From: Microbacterium stercoris
GTDB lineage: Bacteria; Actinomycetota; Actinomycetes; Actinomycetales; Microbacteriaceae
Assembly: GCF_017592545.1 (NCBI RefSeq)
Contig: NZ_JAGFOA010000002.1
Span: 1 to 64,000 of the forward strand
Direction of reading: 5' to 3'
DNA: 64,000 nt
A program made the position numbers and the translations under genes. This document shows positions 8,801 to 15,926 of this stretch, in pieces. How positions within the stretch are numbered: the first letter of the stretch is position 1; each line of letters begins with the position of its first letter. The notes beneath the pieces were generated by a model. The model did no database searches, was not told where the DNA came from, and worked only from the letters and a program-made list of their open reading frames with translations.

Positions 8801-8858
8801 CGAGGCGGTTCTCGGAGACGAACAGGGGGTCGGCGATGCGGGTGATGTCGAAAGTCAC
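5829..8858 (-). CDS. lacZ: GH2 beta-galactosidase
   Basis: A 1009-residue glycoside hydrolase family 2 enzyme of LacZ size and domain order: sugar-binding jelly roll (about residues 40-210), immunoglobulin-like domain, TIM barrel, and C-terminal beta-galactosidase small-chain domain. The acid/base Glu is E445 in MWSCGNESFGG, and the nucleophile is E511 in LLCEYAHAMGNSFGA. There is no signal peptide, so it is cytoplasmic and acts on galactosides imported by the adjacent ABC transporter. The GTG start overlaps the permease stop (GTGA), showing coupling. An ORF continuing far upstream in this frame is an artefact of the permease gene. Lactose or another beta-galactoside is the likely substrate. 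Confidence 0.9.
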   Translation of the reverse strand: MTFDITRIADPLFVSENRLAAHSDHRWHQRTEGDSEQLLSGTWRFHYAEHPSTAPDGFADTAYDVSAWDEIAVPGHIQLQGYGRPQYTNVQYPWDGLEDIVPGQAPAFSNPVGTYVRTYTLDRPLEEGERLSVAFLGAESAVAVWHNGVYVGYATDSFTPSEFDLTGTVVEGENRLAAQVFKVTAGTWLEDQDFYRFSGLFRDVVLRRRPRVHVEDVQITTDVAADLGTATIRAQVALDGSGSVSATLSGHGSVPLPLTEAGDGTLSVEIEAPRLWSAEDPHLHELAVEVRDEAGEVTERFTVPVGVRRFGIEDGLLKINGERVVLLGVNRHEFGVNGRVVTREETEADLRLLKAAGVNALRTSHYPNNSYFYELADRYGFYVIDEMNLETHAMWDAVVRGRIGLEEALPGDRPDWLPALLDRAASMVARDRNHASVVMWSCGNESFGGSDILAVADWFRSVDTRPVHYEGVHWDPRHPETTDVVSRMYAPVTEIEEFLATHRDKPYLLCEYAHAMGNSFGAVEKYIDLAYREPLFQGAFVWDFADQGILMTTPEGESYVGYGGDAGERPHDGEFCGNGLVFLDRTPSPKLLEMAQLYQPLHITVDRDGVAVHNRHLFTSTGGYAATVTLAREGVVLASAPFTLEVAPGSSASAPLPVEIPDEPGEYTVDVAFALVAATDWAPAGHVVASAQGVFVVEGTEPAATAPGAQAPQLIDGIHNVGVRGEGFTVLFSKLHGGLVSYRAGHGDAARELLHSIPKPSFWHAPTSNERGWGMPARDGQWLLASRYASLATTDPESGAQNPATTVVGDAVEVAFRYTLPTTPASESTVVYRVSGDGRIDVRLTARPGEGLPDMPEFGLLIETDAAFGHLRWYGEGPHESYVDRRASARLGVWESEVAELLTPYLRPQESGSRTGVRWAEVTDEAGVGLRVECAAGMEFSALPWTPFEIENAAHPVDLPPIRKTVLRPALMRRGVGGDDSWGARTHPEHLLPTGELEFAFTLRTVTPA

Positions 8859-9679
8859 TTGATGGCTCCGGTGATGCCCTCGGCGAAGCTGCGCTGCAGC
8901 ACGAAGAAGACGATGACGGTGGGCAGCGAGGCGATGAGCACGGCGAGCATCAGCACGCCGTAGTCGGTCACGTACCCCGCGGTGAGGTTGGCGATGAGCA
9001 TGGGCATGGTCTGCGCCTCGTTGTTCACGAGCACGACCTTGGGCCAGAGGAAGTTGTTCCACGAGGCCATGAACGTGATGACGGCGGCCGCGGCGTACGT
9101 CGGACGCATCGTGGGCACGTAGAGGCGCGCGAAGATGGCGACCTCGCTCAGCCCGTCGAGGCGCCCGGCCTCGATGATCTCGCCCGGGAACGAGCGCGAC
9201 GCCTGGCGGAACAGCAGGATCAGGAACGGCGTCGCCACGGTCGGCAGCACGACCGCGATCACCGTGGACAGCAGGTCGAGGCTCGCGAACAGCTGGAACA
9301 GCGGGATCATCGTCGCCGCGAACGGGATCATCATCGCCAGCAGCAGGATGCCCATCAGGCGGTCCTTGCTGCGCGAGTGATAGACCTCGAAGCCGTAGCC
9401 CGCGATCGAGCAGATGAGCAGGGCGGCGACGGTGGTGGTCACGGCGATGAGCGTGGAGTTCCACATCGCGCCGCCGAGGTCCTGCAGGTCGAGCAGCACC
9501 GCGAGGTTCGCGAACAGGTTGCCGCCCGGCAGCAGACGCGAATCGAGCACATCCTTGCTGGTGTTGGTCGCCGAGACGACCATGAAGTACAGGGGGAACA
9601 GCGACAGGATCGCCGCGACGCTGAGGAAGAGATAGCCGGGCAGGCCCCGCATCACCTTCGCGGGAGTGAGACTAGTCAC
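8855..9679 (-). CDS. Carbohydrate ABC transporter permease (LacG/MalG type)
   Basis: A 274-residue inner-membrane permease with about six transmembrane segments. The cytoplasmic EAA loop, EIIEAGRLDGLSEVAIFARL, couples to the ATPase. It is the second permease of a CUT1 sugar importer. Its GTG start overlaps the end of the first permease gene by 8 bp, and its stop overlaps the lacZ start. No ATPase gene is present in the operon; such systems usually share a genome-encoded MsmK/MsiK-type ATPase, which would have to lie outside this window. Confidence 0.88.
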   Translation of the reverse strand: MTSLTPAKVMRGLPGYLFLSVAAILSLFPLYFMVVSATNTSKDVLDSRLLPGGNLFANLAVLLDLQDLGGAMWNSTLIAVTTTVAALLICSIAGYGFEVYHSRSKDRLMGILLLAMMIPFAATMIPLFQLFASLDLLSTVIAVVLPTVATPFLILLFRQASRSFPGEIIEAGRLDGLSEVAIFARLYVPTMRPTYAAAAVITFMASWNNFLWPKVVLVNNEAQTMPMLIANLTAGYVTDYGVLMLAVLIASLPTVIVFFVLQRSFAEGITGAIK

Positions 9680-10625
9680 GCTTGTCCCCGATCTTCATCT
9701 GGATGGCGGCGAGGATGGCGACCAGCAGCAGGATCGCGTACGACACCGCGGCGGCGTAGCCGAAGTTCGGGTTCTTGTGGAACGACAGCTCGAACAGGTA
9801 GTGCGCCATCGACATGGACGAGTAGGCCGGGCCGCCCTGCGTGAGCGCCCACGACTCGTCGAACAACTGCAGCGTGCCGTTGGTCGACATGATCGCGCAG
9901 AGCAGGATCATCGGCTTCAGCTGCGGCACCGTCACGCGCCAGAAGGTCTGCCACGCGTTCGCGCCGTCGATGCGCGCGGCCTCGATGGTCGACCGGTCGA
10001 CGTTCTGCAGCGCCGCGAGCAGGAACACCATGTTGTAGCCGGTCCAGCGCCACAGCAGGCCGATGATGATCACCAGACGCGCGGTCTCGGGCTGGCCCAG
10101 CCAGTTGATCGGATCGGCGATGAGCCCGAGGCCCTGCAGGAGGTCGTTGACCGGACCGTCGTTGGCGAACAGCGTGCGGAACACGAGCGAGTACGACACG
10201 AGGCCGATGGCGCAGGGGAGGAAGATCGCTGTGCGCCAGAAGCCCTTGGCGCGCAGGGTGGGGGAGTTGAGCAGGTTCGCCAGCACGAGGGCGAGGATCA
10301 GCATGATCGGCACCTGGACGACGAGGTAGATCCCGGTCGTCATCAGCGTGAGCCGGAAGATGTCGTCCTCGAACAGTCGCGCGTAGTTCGACCAGAGCGG
10401 ATCGGCGAACTGCAGGCGCGTGCCGCGGCCCGTCTGCAGCGACAGGATGAGCGCCTGCAGCATCGGCCAGAAGTTCAGCCAGATGATCAGCAGCGCGGCC
10501 GGCAGCAGGAACGTCCAGCCGGTGAGGCTGCGGCGCTTGGCGCTCGCGCTGCGCGAGCGCCAGGGCTCGGTCTTCTTGTTCTTCGTGCCGCGCGGCGGCG
10601 CCACGATGGCGGCGGTGAGGGTCAC
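9672..10625 (-). CDS. Carbohydrate ABC transporter permease (LacF/MalF type)
   Basis: A 317-residue permease with six predicted membrane spans (first at WTFLLPAALLIIWLNFWP) and an EAA motif (TIEAARIDGANAWQTFWRVT). It forms the heterodimeric channel with the downstream permease. The start is GTG, with GGTGG about 7 nt upstream. It is separated from the binding-protein gene by a strong hairpin at 10675-10704, which should reduce read-through so the binding protein is made in excess. Confidence 0.88.
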   Translation of the reverse strand: MTLTAAIVAPPRGTKNKKTEPWRSRSASAKRRSLTGWTFLLPAALLIIWLNFWPMLQALILSLQTGRGTRLQFADPLWSNYARLFEDDIFRLTLMTTGIYLVVQVPIMLILALVLANLLNSPTLRAKGFWRTAIFLPCAIGLVSYSLVFRTLFANDGPVNDLLQGLGLIADPINWLGQPETARLVIIIGLLWRWTGYNMVFLLAALQNVDRSTIEAARIDGANAWQTFWRVTVPQLKPMILLCAIMSTNGTLQLFDESWALTQGGPAYSSMSMAHYLFELSFHKNPNFGYAAAVSYAILLLVAILAAIQMKIGDKRD

Positions 10626-10674
10626 GGTCGGTCCACCTTCGGTGCGGATGGGAGGGAGCAGGGGAGCGGACGCG

Positions 10675-10704
10675 AGGGGCGCCGGCGCGCTGGCCGGCGC
10701 CCCT
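10675..10704 (-). terminator. Strong stem-loop after the binding-protein gene
   Basis: A perfect 12 bp stem (AGGGGCGCCGGC and its complement) with a 6 nt loop begins 7 bp after the stop of the sugar-binding protein gene. There is no U-tract. It could be an attenuating terminator or an mRNA 3' stabiliser, as often found between binding-protein and permease genes. Confidence 0.6.
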
Positions 10705-10710
10705 GCGCGG

Positions 10711-12021
10711 TCACTGCATCGAGAACTCGACGGCCTTCTGCGCCTCGTCGAGGGCGGCGGCCGTGTCCGTGCCGTTGATGATCTTCGTCAGGGCCGCGCT
10801 GACCGAGTCGCGTCCCTCGTAGTAGTAGACGCCCGTGTTGTTGGCGGGCACCTCCTTGCCGAACTCCAGCACCTCCTGGAAGACGGGCTGACCGCTGAAG
10901 AACTCGTGCGGCTCGGCGTACACGTCGCTCTCGCCCGCGGGGCTCCAGTTCGCCAGGGCGCCCGACTTCGGCAGGATCGTGTCGTACAGCTCGGTGGATC
11001 CGGCGAACGTCTCGTTCAGGAAGTCGGCGGCCAGGTCGTAGTCGGCGTTCGCGGTGATCGCCCACGACGATCCGCCGTTGGCGGAGAAGTTGGTCGCGCC
11101 GTCCACGCCGTCGAGCTTCGGCAGGTCGGTGATGTCCCACTTGCCCGACTGGTCCGCCGCGGTCTGGATCGAGCCGAGGATCCACACGCCGTTGATCGTG
11201 CCGGCGACGTCCTCGTTCACGAAGGACGCGATGTACTCGTCCCAGGAGTTGACCTCGACGAAGACGCCCGACGTCACGAGCTCCTTGTAGACCTCGATGC
11301 TCTTCTCGAGCGCCTCGTTGTCGACGATCGTGGGGTTGCCCTCGTCGTCGAACAGGCTCGCGCCGGCGCTCTGCAGCATCATCATGATGAGGTCGGCCGA
11401 GCCCGCCTGGCCCGAGAGCAGCGGCTTGCCGGTCTTGGCCAGCACGTCCTTGCCCTTGGTGAGGAAGTCGTCCCACGTGATCCCGGTGAAGTCGTCGATC
11501 GTGTAGCCGGCCTGCTCGAGCACGTCGGTGCGCAGAGCCGTGACCGCGGTGCCGTTGTCGAACGGCACGCCGTAGTTCAGGTCGTCGACGGTGGAGTACT
11601 CCACGACCGCCTCGGGGAACTCCGAGAAGTCGACGTCGGAGTCGCCGAGGTCGCTGAACAGATCCGGGTAGTTGATGACGTTCTTCTGGAACGCGTTGTT
11701 CTGCATCAGGAAGATGTCGGGCAGCTCGTCGGTCTGCTGCGCCTGGGCGATGGTCGTCAGCTTGGTCTGCAGGTCGTCCCACGAGGTCTCGACGACGTCG
11801 ATCTCGAAGTCGGGGTGGTCGGCCTGGTAGATCTTCGCGGCCTCTTCCATCGCGTAGATGTTGAAGGCCGGATCCCATGCCCAGACGGTCAGCTTGCCGT
11901 CGCCCTCGCCGCCCTGACCGGCCTCGCCGCCGCCGCCACCGCCGCCGCCGCAGGCCGAAAGCGCGAGCGCGATCGGCGCCACCACGGCCACCGCCATCCA
12001 CCGCTTGCCACGGATCGTCAT
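10711..12021 (-). CDS. Sugar ABC transporter substrate-binding lipoprotein
   Basis: A 436-residue family 1 extracellular binding protein. It has a basic N-terminus, a hydrophobic core and a lipobox, LALSAC, followed by a glycine run, so it is lipid-anchored on the outer face of the membrane. The mature part (TVWAWDPAFNIYAMEEAAKI) is typical of CUT1 binding proteins. The ATG at 12021 is chosen because GAAGGAG lies 8 nt upstream; the longer frame would destroy the signal peptide. It heads the transporter/beta-galactosidase operon and should deliver a galactoside to the two permeases. A LacI-type operator lies at 12083-12096 in its promoter region. Confidence 0.88.
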   Translation of the reverse strand: MTIRGKRWMAVAVVAPIALALSACGGGGGGGGEAGQGGEGDGKLTVWAWDPAFNIYAMEEAAKIYQADHPDFEIDVVETSWDDLQTKLTTIAQAQQTDELPDIFLMQNNAFQKNVINYPDLFSDLGDSDVDFSEFPEAVVEYSTVDDLNYGVPFDNGTAVTALRTDVLEQAGYTIDDFTGITWDDFLTKGKDVLAKTGKPLLSGQAGSADLIMMMLQSAGASLFDDEGNPTIVDNEALEKSIEVYKELVTSGVFVEVNSWDEYIASFVNEDVAGTINGVWILGSIQTAADQSGKWDITDLPKLDGVDGATNFSANGGSSWAITANADYDLAADFLNETFAGSTELYDTILPKSGALANWSPAGESDVYAEPHEFFSGQPVFQEVLEFGKEVPANNTGVYYYEGRDSVSAALTKIINGTDTAAALDEAQKAVEFSMQ

Positions 12022-12082
12022 CACAGAACTCCTTCGCCTCGTTGCGACACGGACGGCTGCTCTGCCGTCTGCGTGCACTGTG

Positions 12083-12096
12083 TGTTGACGTAAACA
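12083..12096. promoter_or_regulatory. LacI-type operator (TGTTGACGTAAACA)
   Basis: An imperfect 14 bp palindrome centred on ACGT, in the 195 bp space between the sugar-binding protein gene (left) and a divergent LacI gene (right). It probably serves the LacI protein at 12217 in controlling the operon. It is the only clear palindrome in the gap. Confidence 0.5.
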
Positions 12097-12204
12097 TGCC
12101 GCACGTTCCGGCGCTTGTCAAAGAGTTTCCCGTCACAGTCATGTCACGAGACGCCGAGGATGGCAACGTGAACATCCGCGGGGCGGGCCGCGGGCGCGAG
12201 GCGA

Positions 12205-12210
12205 TAGCAT
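12205..12210 (+). promoter_or_regulatory. Candidate -10 box (TAGCAT), leaderless-type
   Basis: TAGCAT ends 6 nt before the ATG of the LacI gene, the spacing expected if the transcript begins at the start codon. No Shine-Dalgarno sequence fits between. Confidence 0.45.
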
Positions 12211-12216
12211 CCGCTC

Positions 12217-13239
12217 ATGCCCCTTCCGCCGAGTCGTCGCGCCGCGTCGATCGCCGACGTCGCCCGCCTGGCGGGCGTCTCGGCCCAGACCGTCTCGCGC
12301 GTCTCCAACGGCGGGGCCCGCGTGAGCGCCGACACCCGCGCCCGCGTCGTGGAGGCGATGGACCGGCTCGGCTACATGCCCAACCACGCCGCCCGCGCGC
12401 TGCGCAGCGGCGCATTCCGCACGATCGGGCTGCTCGCCCACCGCTTCGAGCGCACGGGCGAGGCGCAGACCATGTCGGGCGTGATCGACGCCGCACGCGC
12501 CGAGGGGTACACCGTCACGGTGGTCGATGTGACGGCGACCGAGGATCCGAGCGGTTGGGAGGCCGCGGCCAGCCGGCTCACCCAGCAGGCCGTCGACGGG
12601 CTCATCGTGATCCGTGCCGAGCACGAGACCCCCGACTCGCTCACCCTGCCGCGCGGCATGCCGGTCGTCGTCTCCGACTCGCGTCTGGTCGGGCAGTACA
12701 CCGCCGTGGTGGCCGATCAGATCGAGGGCACGACCGACGCGGTGCGGCACCTTCTCGATCTCGGGCACCGCGCGATCCACCACATCTCCGGCCCCGATGA
12801 CTCCGAGCCCGCGCTCGCCCGTGCCGACGCCTGGCGCCAGACCCTGCTCGCGGCGGGCGTCGCGCCGCCCACCGCCTGGACCGGCGACTGGTCGGCCCGC
12901 TCCGGCTACGAGCTCGGCCGCCGGATCGCCGAGCAGGGCGAGGCGACCGCGGTCTTCTGCGCCAACGACGAGACCGCGTTCGGCCTGATCCGGGCCCTCC
13001 ACGAGCGCGGCCTGCGGGTGCCGCAGGACGTGTCGGTGGTCGGGTTCGACGACATCGGCCTCGCCGAGTACTCGTCGCCGCCGCTGACGACCGTGCGCCA
13101 GCCGTTCCAGCGCATCGGCCACGAGCTCGTGCGCCTGGTGCTGGCCCGCCTCGCCGGGGGCGAGGCGCCCGCGCGCGAACGCGTGGTCGTGCCCTGCGAG
13201 CTGATCGTGCGCGAGACCACGGCCCCGCCCCGCTCCTGA
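12217..13239 (+). CDS. LacI family transcriptional regulator
   Basis: A 340-residue LacI/GalR protein divergent from the sugar transporter operon. The helix-turn-helix is SIADVARLAGVSAQTVSRVS (residues ~11-30), followed by the hinge region and an effector domain with the conserved GFDDIGLAEYSSPPLTTVRQ near the C-terminus. The divergent position and the operator-like palindrome at 12083 make it the probable repressor of the importer/lacZ operon, released by an imported sugar. The gene appears to be transcribed leaderless. A long hairpin follows its stop codon. Confidence 0.87.
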   Translation: MPLPPSRRAASIADVARLAGVSAQTVSRVSNGGARVSADTRARVVEAMDRLGYMPNHAARALRSGAFRTIGLLAHRFERTGEAQTMSGVIDAARAEGYTVTVVDVTATEDPSGWEAAASRLTQQAVDGLIVIRAEHETPDSLTLPRGMPVVVSDSRLVGQYTAVVADQIEGTTDAVRHLLDLGHRAIHHISGPDDSEPALARADAWRQTLLAAGVAPPTAWTGDWSARSGYELGRRIAEQGEATAVFCANDETAFGLIRALHERGLRVPQDVSVVGFDDIGLAEYSSPPLTTVRQPFQRIGHELVRLVLARLAGGEAPARERVVVPCELIVRETTAPPRS

Positions 13240-13241
13240 CC

Positions 13242-13291
13242 GTGCCCCGATCGCGCGCTCACCGCCGCCGTTCGAGGGCGGATCGGGGCAC
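13242..13291 (+). terminator. Hairpin after LacI gene
   Basis: GTGCCCCGATC at 13242-13252 pairs with GATCGGGGCAC at 13281-13291, giving an 11 bp stem around a partly paired interior. It lies immediately after the LacI stop and before the promoter of the next gene, so it is a likely terminator. Confidence 0.6.
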
Positions 13292-13321
13292 CTGCCGGGG
13301 TGGGAGCGCCGCGGGGGCTCG

Positions 13322-13327
13322 TAGGCT
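13322..13327 (+). promoter_or_regulatory. Candidate -10 box (TAGGCT), leaderless-type
   Basis: TAGGCT ends 6 nt before the ATG of the pyruvyl transferase gene, the same geometry as at 12205 and 28260. Confidence 0.4.
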
Positions 13328-13333
13328 CGAGCC

Positions 13334-14350
13334 ATGAGCGCGACGGATCCGGTGCACGAGCTGACCACGCGGGATCCGGCGATCCCGGTCGCGGTGATCC
13401 TCGCCGCCCACGGCTGGGCGAACCTCGGCGACCACGCCATCACCCTCGCGACCCGGTCGTTCCTGGCCGCACGCTTCCCGTATCGCGTGATCGTGATCGA
13501 CCGCCAGACCCTCGCGGCGCAGTGGGGGCTCATCGTCGCCTCGATCCGGCCCCACGACGTGGTCGTGCTGCCCGGCGGCGGCAACCTCGGCGATCTCTGG
13601 CCCCACGAGGAGGCCGCCCGGCTGGCGGTGGTGCGGGCCTTCCCGCACAACGCCATCGTGTCGTTCCCGCAGTCGATCCGCTTCGCCGATCCGGAGGCCC
13701 TCGCGCGCAGCGCGGCCATCTACCGCGCGCACCCGCGCCTGCTGCTCGCCACCCGCGACGAGCGGTCGGCCGACATCGCGCGCGAGCACCTCGCTGCCGA
13801 CGGTGTGCACCTCGTGCGCACCGAGGACATCGTGCTCCAGCACCCCTACCCGTTCGCCTTCCGTCCCGACAGCGAGGCGATCGCGTTCCTCGAGCGCGAC
13901 GACGCCGAGAAGGCACCCGGATCGGCCATGGCCCGGCTGCGCGCGCTCGCCGCGGGTCGCGAGGCTCTCGAAGCCGACACGATCATCCGGCCCGCCGCGC
14001 TCACGAGCCTGGGCGATGCCGCGCACCACCTGTACGCCCTGATCGACACGCTGCACGCGGCGCGGGTCGTGGTGACCGACCGCCTGCACGGGGCGATCTT
14101 CGGGCTGCTCGCGGGGCGTCCCGTCGTCGCGGCCGACAACAGCTACGGCAAGATCCACGCGGCGCTGAAGACGCTCCAGCAGCGGGCGCCCGAGCGCATC
14201 CTGCTCGTCGACCCGGATGCGACCGGCGTGACGGGCGAGCAGCTCGAGCGGCTCGCCGCGATGCCCGATGCCGAGGCGACCCCTGGCGACCTGCTCGCCG
14301 ACCGCTTCGACGCGTTCGAGCGCGAGCTGCGCGCGTTCCTCGACGCCTGA
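13334..14350 (+). CDS. Polysaccharide pyruvyl transferase family protein
   Basis: A 338-residue protein with the family pattern: an N-terminal glycine motif (HGWANLGDHAITLATRSFL), a central LPGGGNLGDLW loop, and the C-terminal VVTDRLHGAIFGLLAGRPVV, the most conserved block of the CsaB/ExoV group. Members transfer pyruvate from phosphoenolpyruvate to a sugar of a cell-surface polymer. It stands alone, with no glycosyltransferase genes nearby, so the acceptor glycan is unknown. The promoter looks leaderless. Confidence 0.82.
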   Translation: MSATDPVHELTTRDPAIPVAVILAAHGWANLGDHAITLATRSFLAARFPYRVIVIDRQTLAAQWGLIVASIRPHDVVVLPGGGNLGDLWPHEEAARLAVVRAFPHNAIVSFPQSIRFADPEALARSAAIYRAHPRLLLATRDERSADIAREHLAADGVHLVRTEDIVLQHPYPFAFRPDSEAIAFLERDDAEKAPGSAMARLRALAAGREALEADTIIRPAALTSLGDAAHHLYALIDTLHAARVVVTDRLHGAIFGLLAGRPVVAADNSYGKIHAALKTLQQRAPERILLVDPDATGVTGEQLERLAAMPDAEATPGDLLADRFDAFERELRAFLDA

Positions 14351-14448
14351 GCTCCGCCCCGGGGCGGCTCCTGGTCAGCAATCGCCGTCAGACGCGCGCG
14401 TACCGCGGCGATTCGCGACCACCAGTGCCCGCCGCCCGCCGCCGGGCG

Positions 14449-15042
14449 TCACTCGATGAGGGAGGCCTCGCTGAGGCGGTGCCAGGCGCGGTTGTGGTAG
14501 ACGAGCGGGCCGGGCTCGAGGCCGGGCTCGCGGTTGGTCTGGCCCTGCAGCGCGTGCGCGGCGATGACGGTCGACCCTCCAGCCTCGAGGCGGCTGACGA
14601 CCGCGCAGCGGGCCCAGGCGCGCACCCCGGGGAACAGCGGCTCGCCCGTGGCGAGGCGCGTCCAGATCGAGGTGTCGGCGAAGCGGTCGATGCCGCTCGT
14701 CGAGGCGAGCTTCGCCAGATCCAGATCCTCCGCGTCGAGCAGGTGCACAACGATCGTGTCGGCATCCAGGATGGTGGGCGCCGACGACGAGATCGACGAG
14801 ATCGAGAAGATCAGGATCGCCGGATCGACGCTGACAGAGGCCACGGAGGTCGCGGTGAGGGCGACGGGGCCGTTCTCGCCCTGCGCCGTGATGACGGCGA
14901 CGCCGCCCGGGTGGCCGCGGAAGAGCGACTTGAACGCGTCGGCGTCGAGCTCGGGCTGCACCGAGACGATCTCGCCCACGTGGCGCGAATAGGCCGCGTC
15001 GTAGGGGTCGATGTCATGGTGCTGCACGAAGTTCTCGCTCAT
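14449..15042 (-). CDS. Flavin reductase-like protein
   Basis: A 197-residue protein with a flavin reductase-like split-barrel domain: ADAFKSLFRGHPGGVAVITA, then ALTATSVASVSVDPAILIFS, the FMN-binding region of the family. Such proteins use NAD(P)H to reduce FMN/FAD for a partner monooxygenase. No monooxygenase gene is adjacent. The ATG at 15042 (MSENFVQHH) is preferred over an upstream in-frame start, because the extra residues are Arg/Thr-rich and unlike the family. Confidence 0.8.
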   Translation of the reverse strand: MSENFVQHHDIDPYDAAYSRHVGEIVSVQPELDADAFKSLFRGHPGGVAVITAQGENGPVALTATSVASVSVDPAILIFSISSISSSAPTILDADTIVVHLLDAEDLDLAKLASTSGIDRFADTSIWTRLATGEPLFPGVRAWARCAVVSRLEAGGSTVIAAHALQGQTNREPGLEPGPLVYHNRAWHRLSEASLIE

Positions 15043-15150
15043 GCCATCGACGCTACGCCCGCTCCGATGGGTGCGGGCCGTGTGACGACAAACAGTGAAA
15101 CCGGGCGTCACGCGCCGAAACGCGACGTCACACGCGAGGCCGGTCGGGCG

Positions 15151-15777
15151 TCAGAGCACCGGATCGTGCGGGTCGAGCACGGCGCACACGATCGCCTCGA
15201 TGGCGAACTCGCTCGAGCGGGCGAGGTCGACCGCATCCGGATCGAGCAGCCACTGGATCTGGAGGCCGTCCATCACCGCGAGGATGGCGGCGGCGGCATC
15301 CGCGATCGTCTCCGGCTGGGTGACGCCCTTCTCCTCGCAGGCGAGCGCGAAGGCGGTCGTCACCTCGTGGCGCAGGGTGCGGTAGCGATCCTGGAAGTAG
15401 GAGCGCGCGGGGTGGTCGTCGGTCACCGACTCGCCTGAGAGCACCGCGTAGGCCTGCACGAGCCCGGCGCGACGGGCGTTCGCGAACGCAGTGCGCACGA
15501 GGTGACGGAACAGCTCCATCCCTCCTGGGATGTGCTTGTCGGCGAGATCCTGCACATCGCTCTGGTCGCGGTAGCTGAGCACCTCGACGAGCAGCTGCGT
15601 CTTCGAGCCGAAGTGGTGCAGCACGCCGGCATGGGTCATGTCGACCTGCTCGGCGATCTCGTGCAGCGTGCCGTTGGCGAAGCCCTTGGCGCCGAACACC
15701 TCCATGGCCGCCTGCAGGATCTCGGCGCGACGGCGCAGCGTCTCGGGCCGCGGCCCGTTCTTGCGCTTGGTCGCCAT
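15151..15777 (-). CDS. TetR/AcrR family regulator
   Basis: A protein of about 208 residues with a TetR N-terminal DNA-binding domain (ILQAAMEVFGAKGFANGTLH then EIAEQVDMTHAGVLHHFGSK) and a helical ligand domain. The ATG at 15777 has AGGAG 9 nt upstream. It is divergent from the Opp-type importer/GH3 operon, and an inverted repeat lies in the shared promoter at 15828-15845. It is therefore a good candidate for that operon's repressor, which is unusual since LacI proteins more often play this role for sugar loci. The ligand is unknown. Confidence 0.82.
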   Translation of the reverse strand: MATKRKNGPRPETLRRRAEILQAAMEVFGAKGFANGTLHEIAEQVDMTHAGVLHHFGSKTQLLVEVLSYRDQSDVQDLADKHIPGGMELFRHLVRTAFANARRAGLVQAYAVLSGESVTDDHPARSYFQDRYRTLRHEVTTAFALACEEKGVTQPETIADAAAAILAVMDGLQIQWLLDPDAVDLARSSEFAIEAIVCAVLDPHDPVL

Positions 15778-15827
15778 GATCACGATCTCCTCTCGACGCG
15801 ACCCTATTCGAGGATTCGCGCTTTACA

Positions 15828-15845
15828 ACTTACCCACGAGTAAGT
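15828..15845. promoter_or_regulatory. Candidate TetR operator (ACTTAC-N6-GTAAGT)
   Basis: A perfect 6-6-6 inverted repeat between the divergent TetR and importer genes. The right arm is extended by a second AAGTAAGTT, so an overlapping half-site is possible. Position 50 bp from the TetR start supports autoregulation. Confidence 0.6.
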
Positions 15846-15852
15846 AAGTTCA

Positions 15853-15866
15853 TGGAACCGCTCCCG
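15853..15866. promoter_or_regulatory. Possible degenerate LacI-type operator
   Basis: TGGAACCGCTCCCG matches the perfect palindrome core at 5785-5798 (TGGGAGCGCTCCCA) in 11 of 14 positions. It lies next to the TetR site and upstream of the importer operon. A second LacI-type regulator may also act here, but the match is weak. Confidence 0.25.
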
Positions 15867-15926
15867 GAACGAACCGGAAGCACCCCCCTGCAATCACGCA
15901 GTTCTCGTCCCTTCAAAGGAGAAGCG

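Noticed and set aside
8859..9464. Upstream extension of the beta-galactosidase frame (about 200 codons)
   Set aside because: It is the antisense-free shadow of the permease gene: Arg/His/Pro-rich and not LacZ-like. The GTG at 8858 overlapping the permease stop is the true start.
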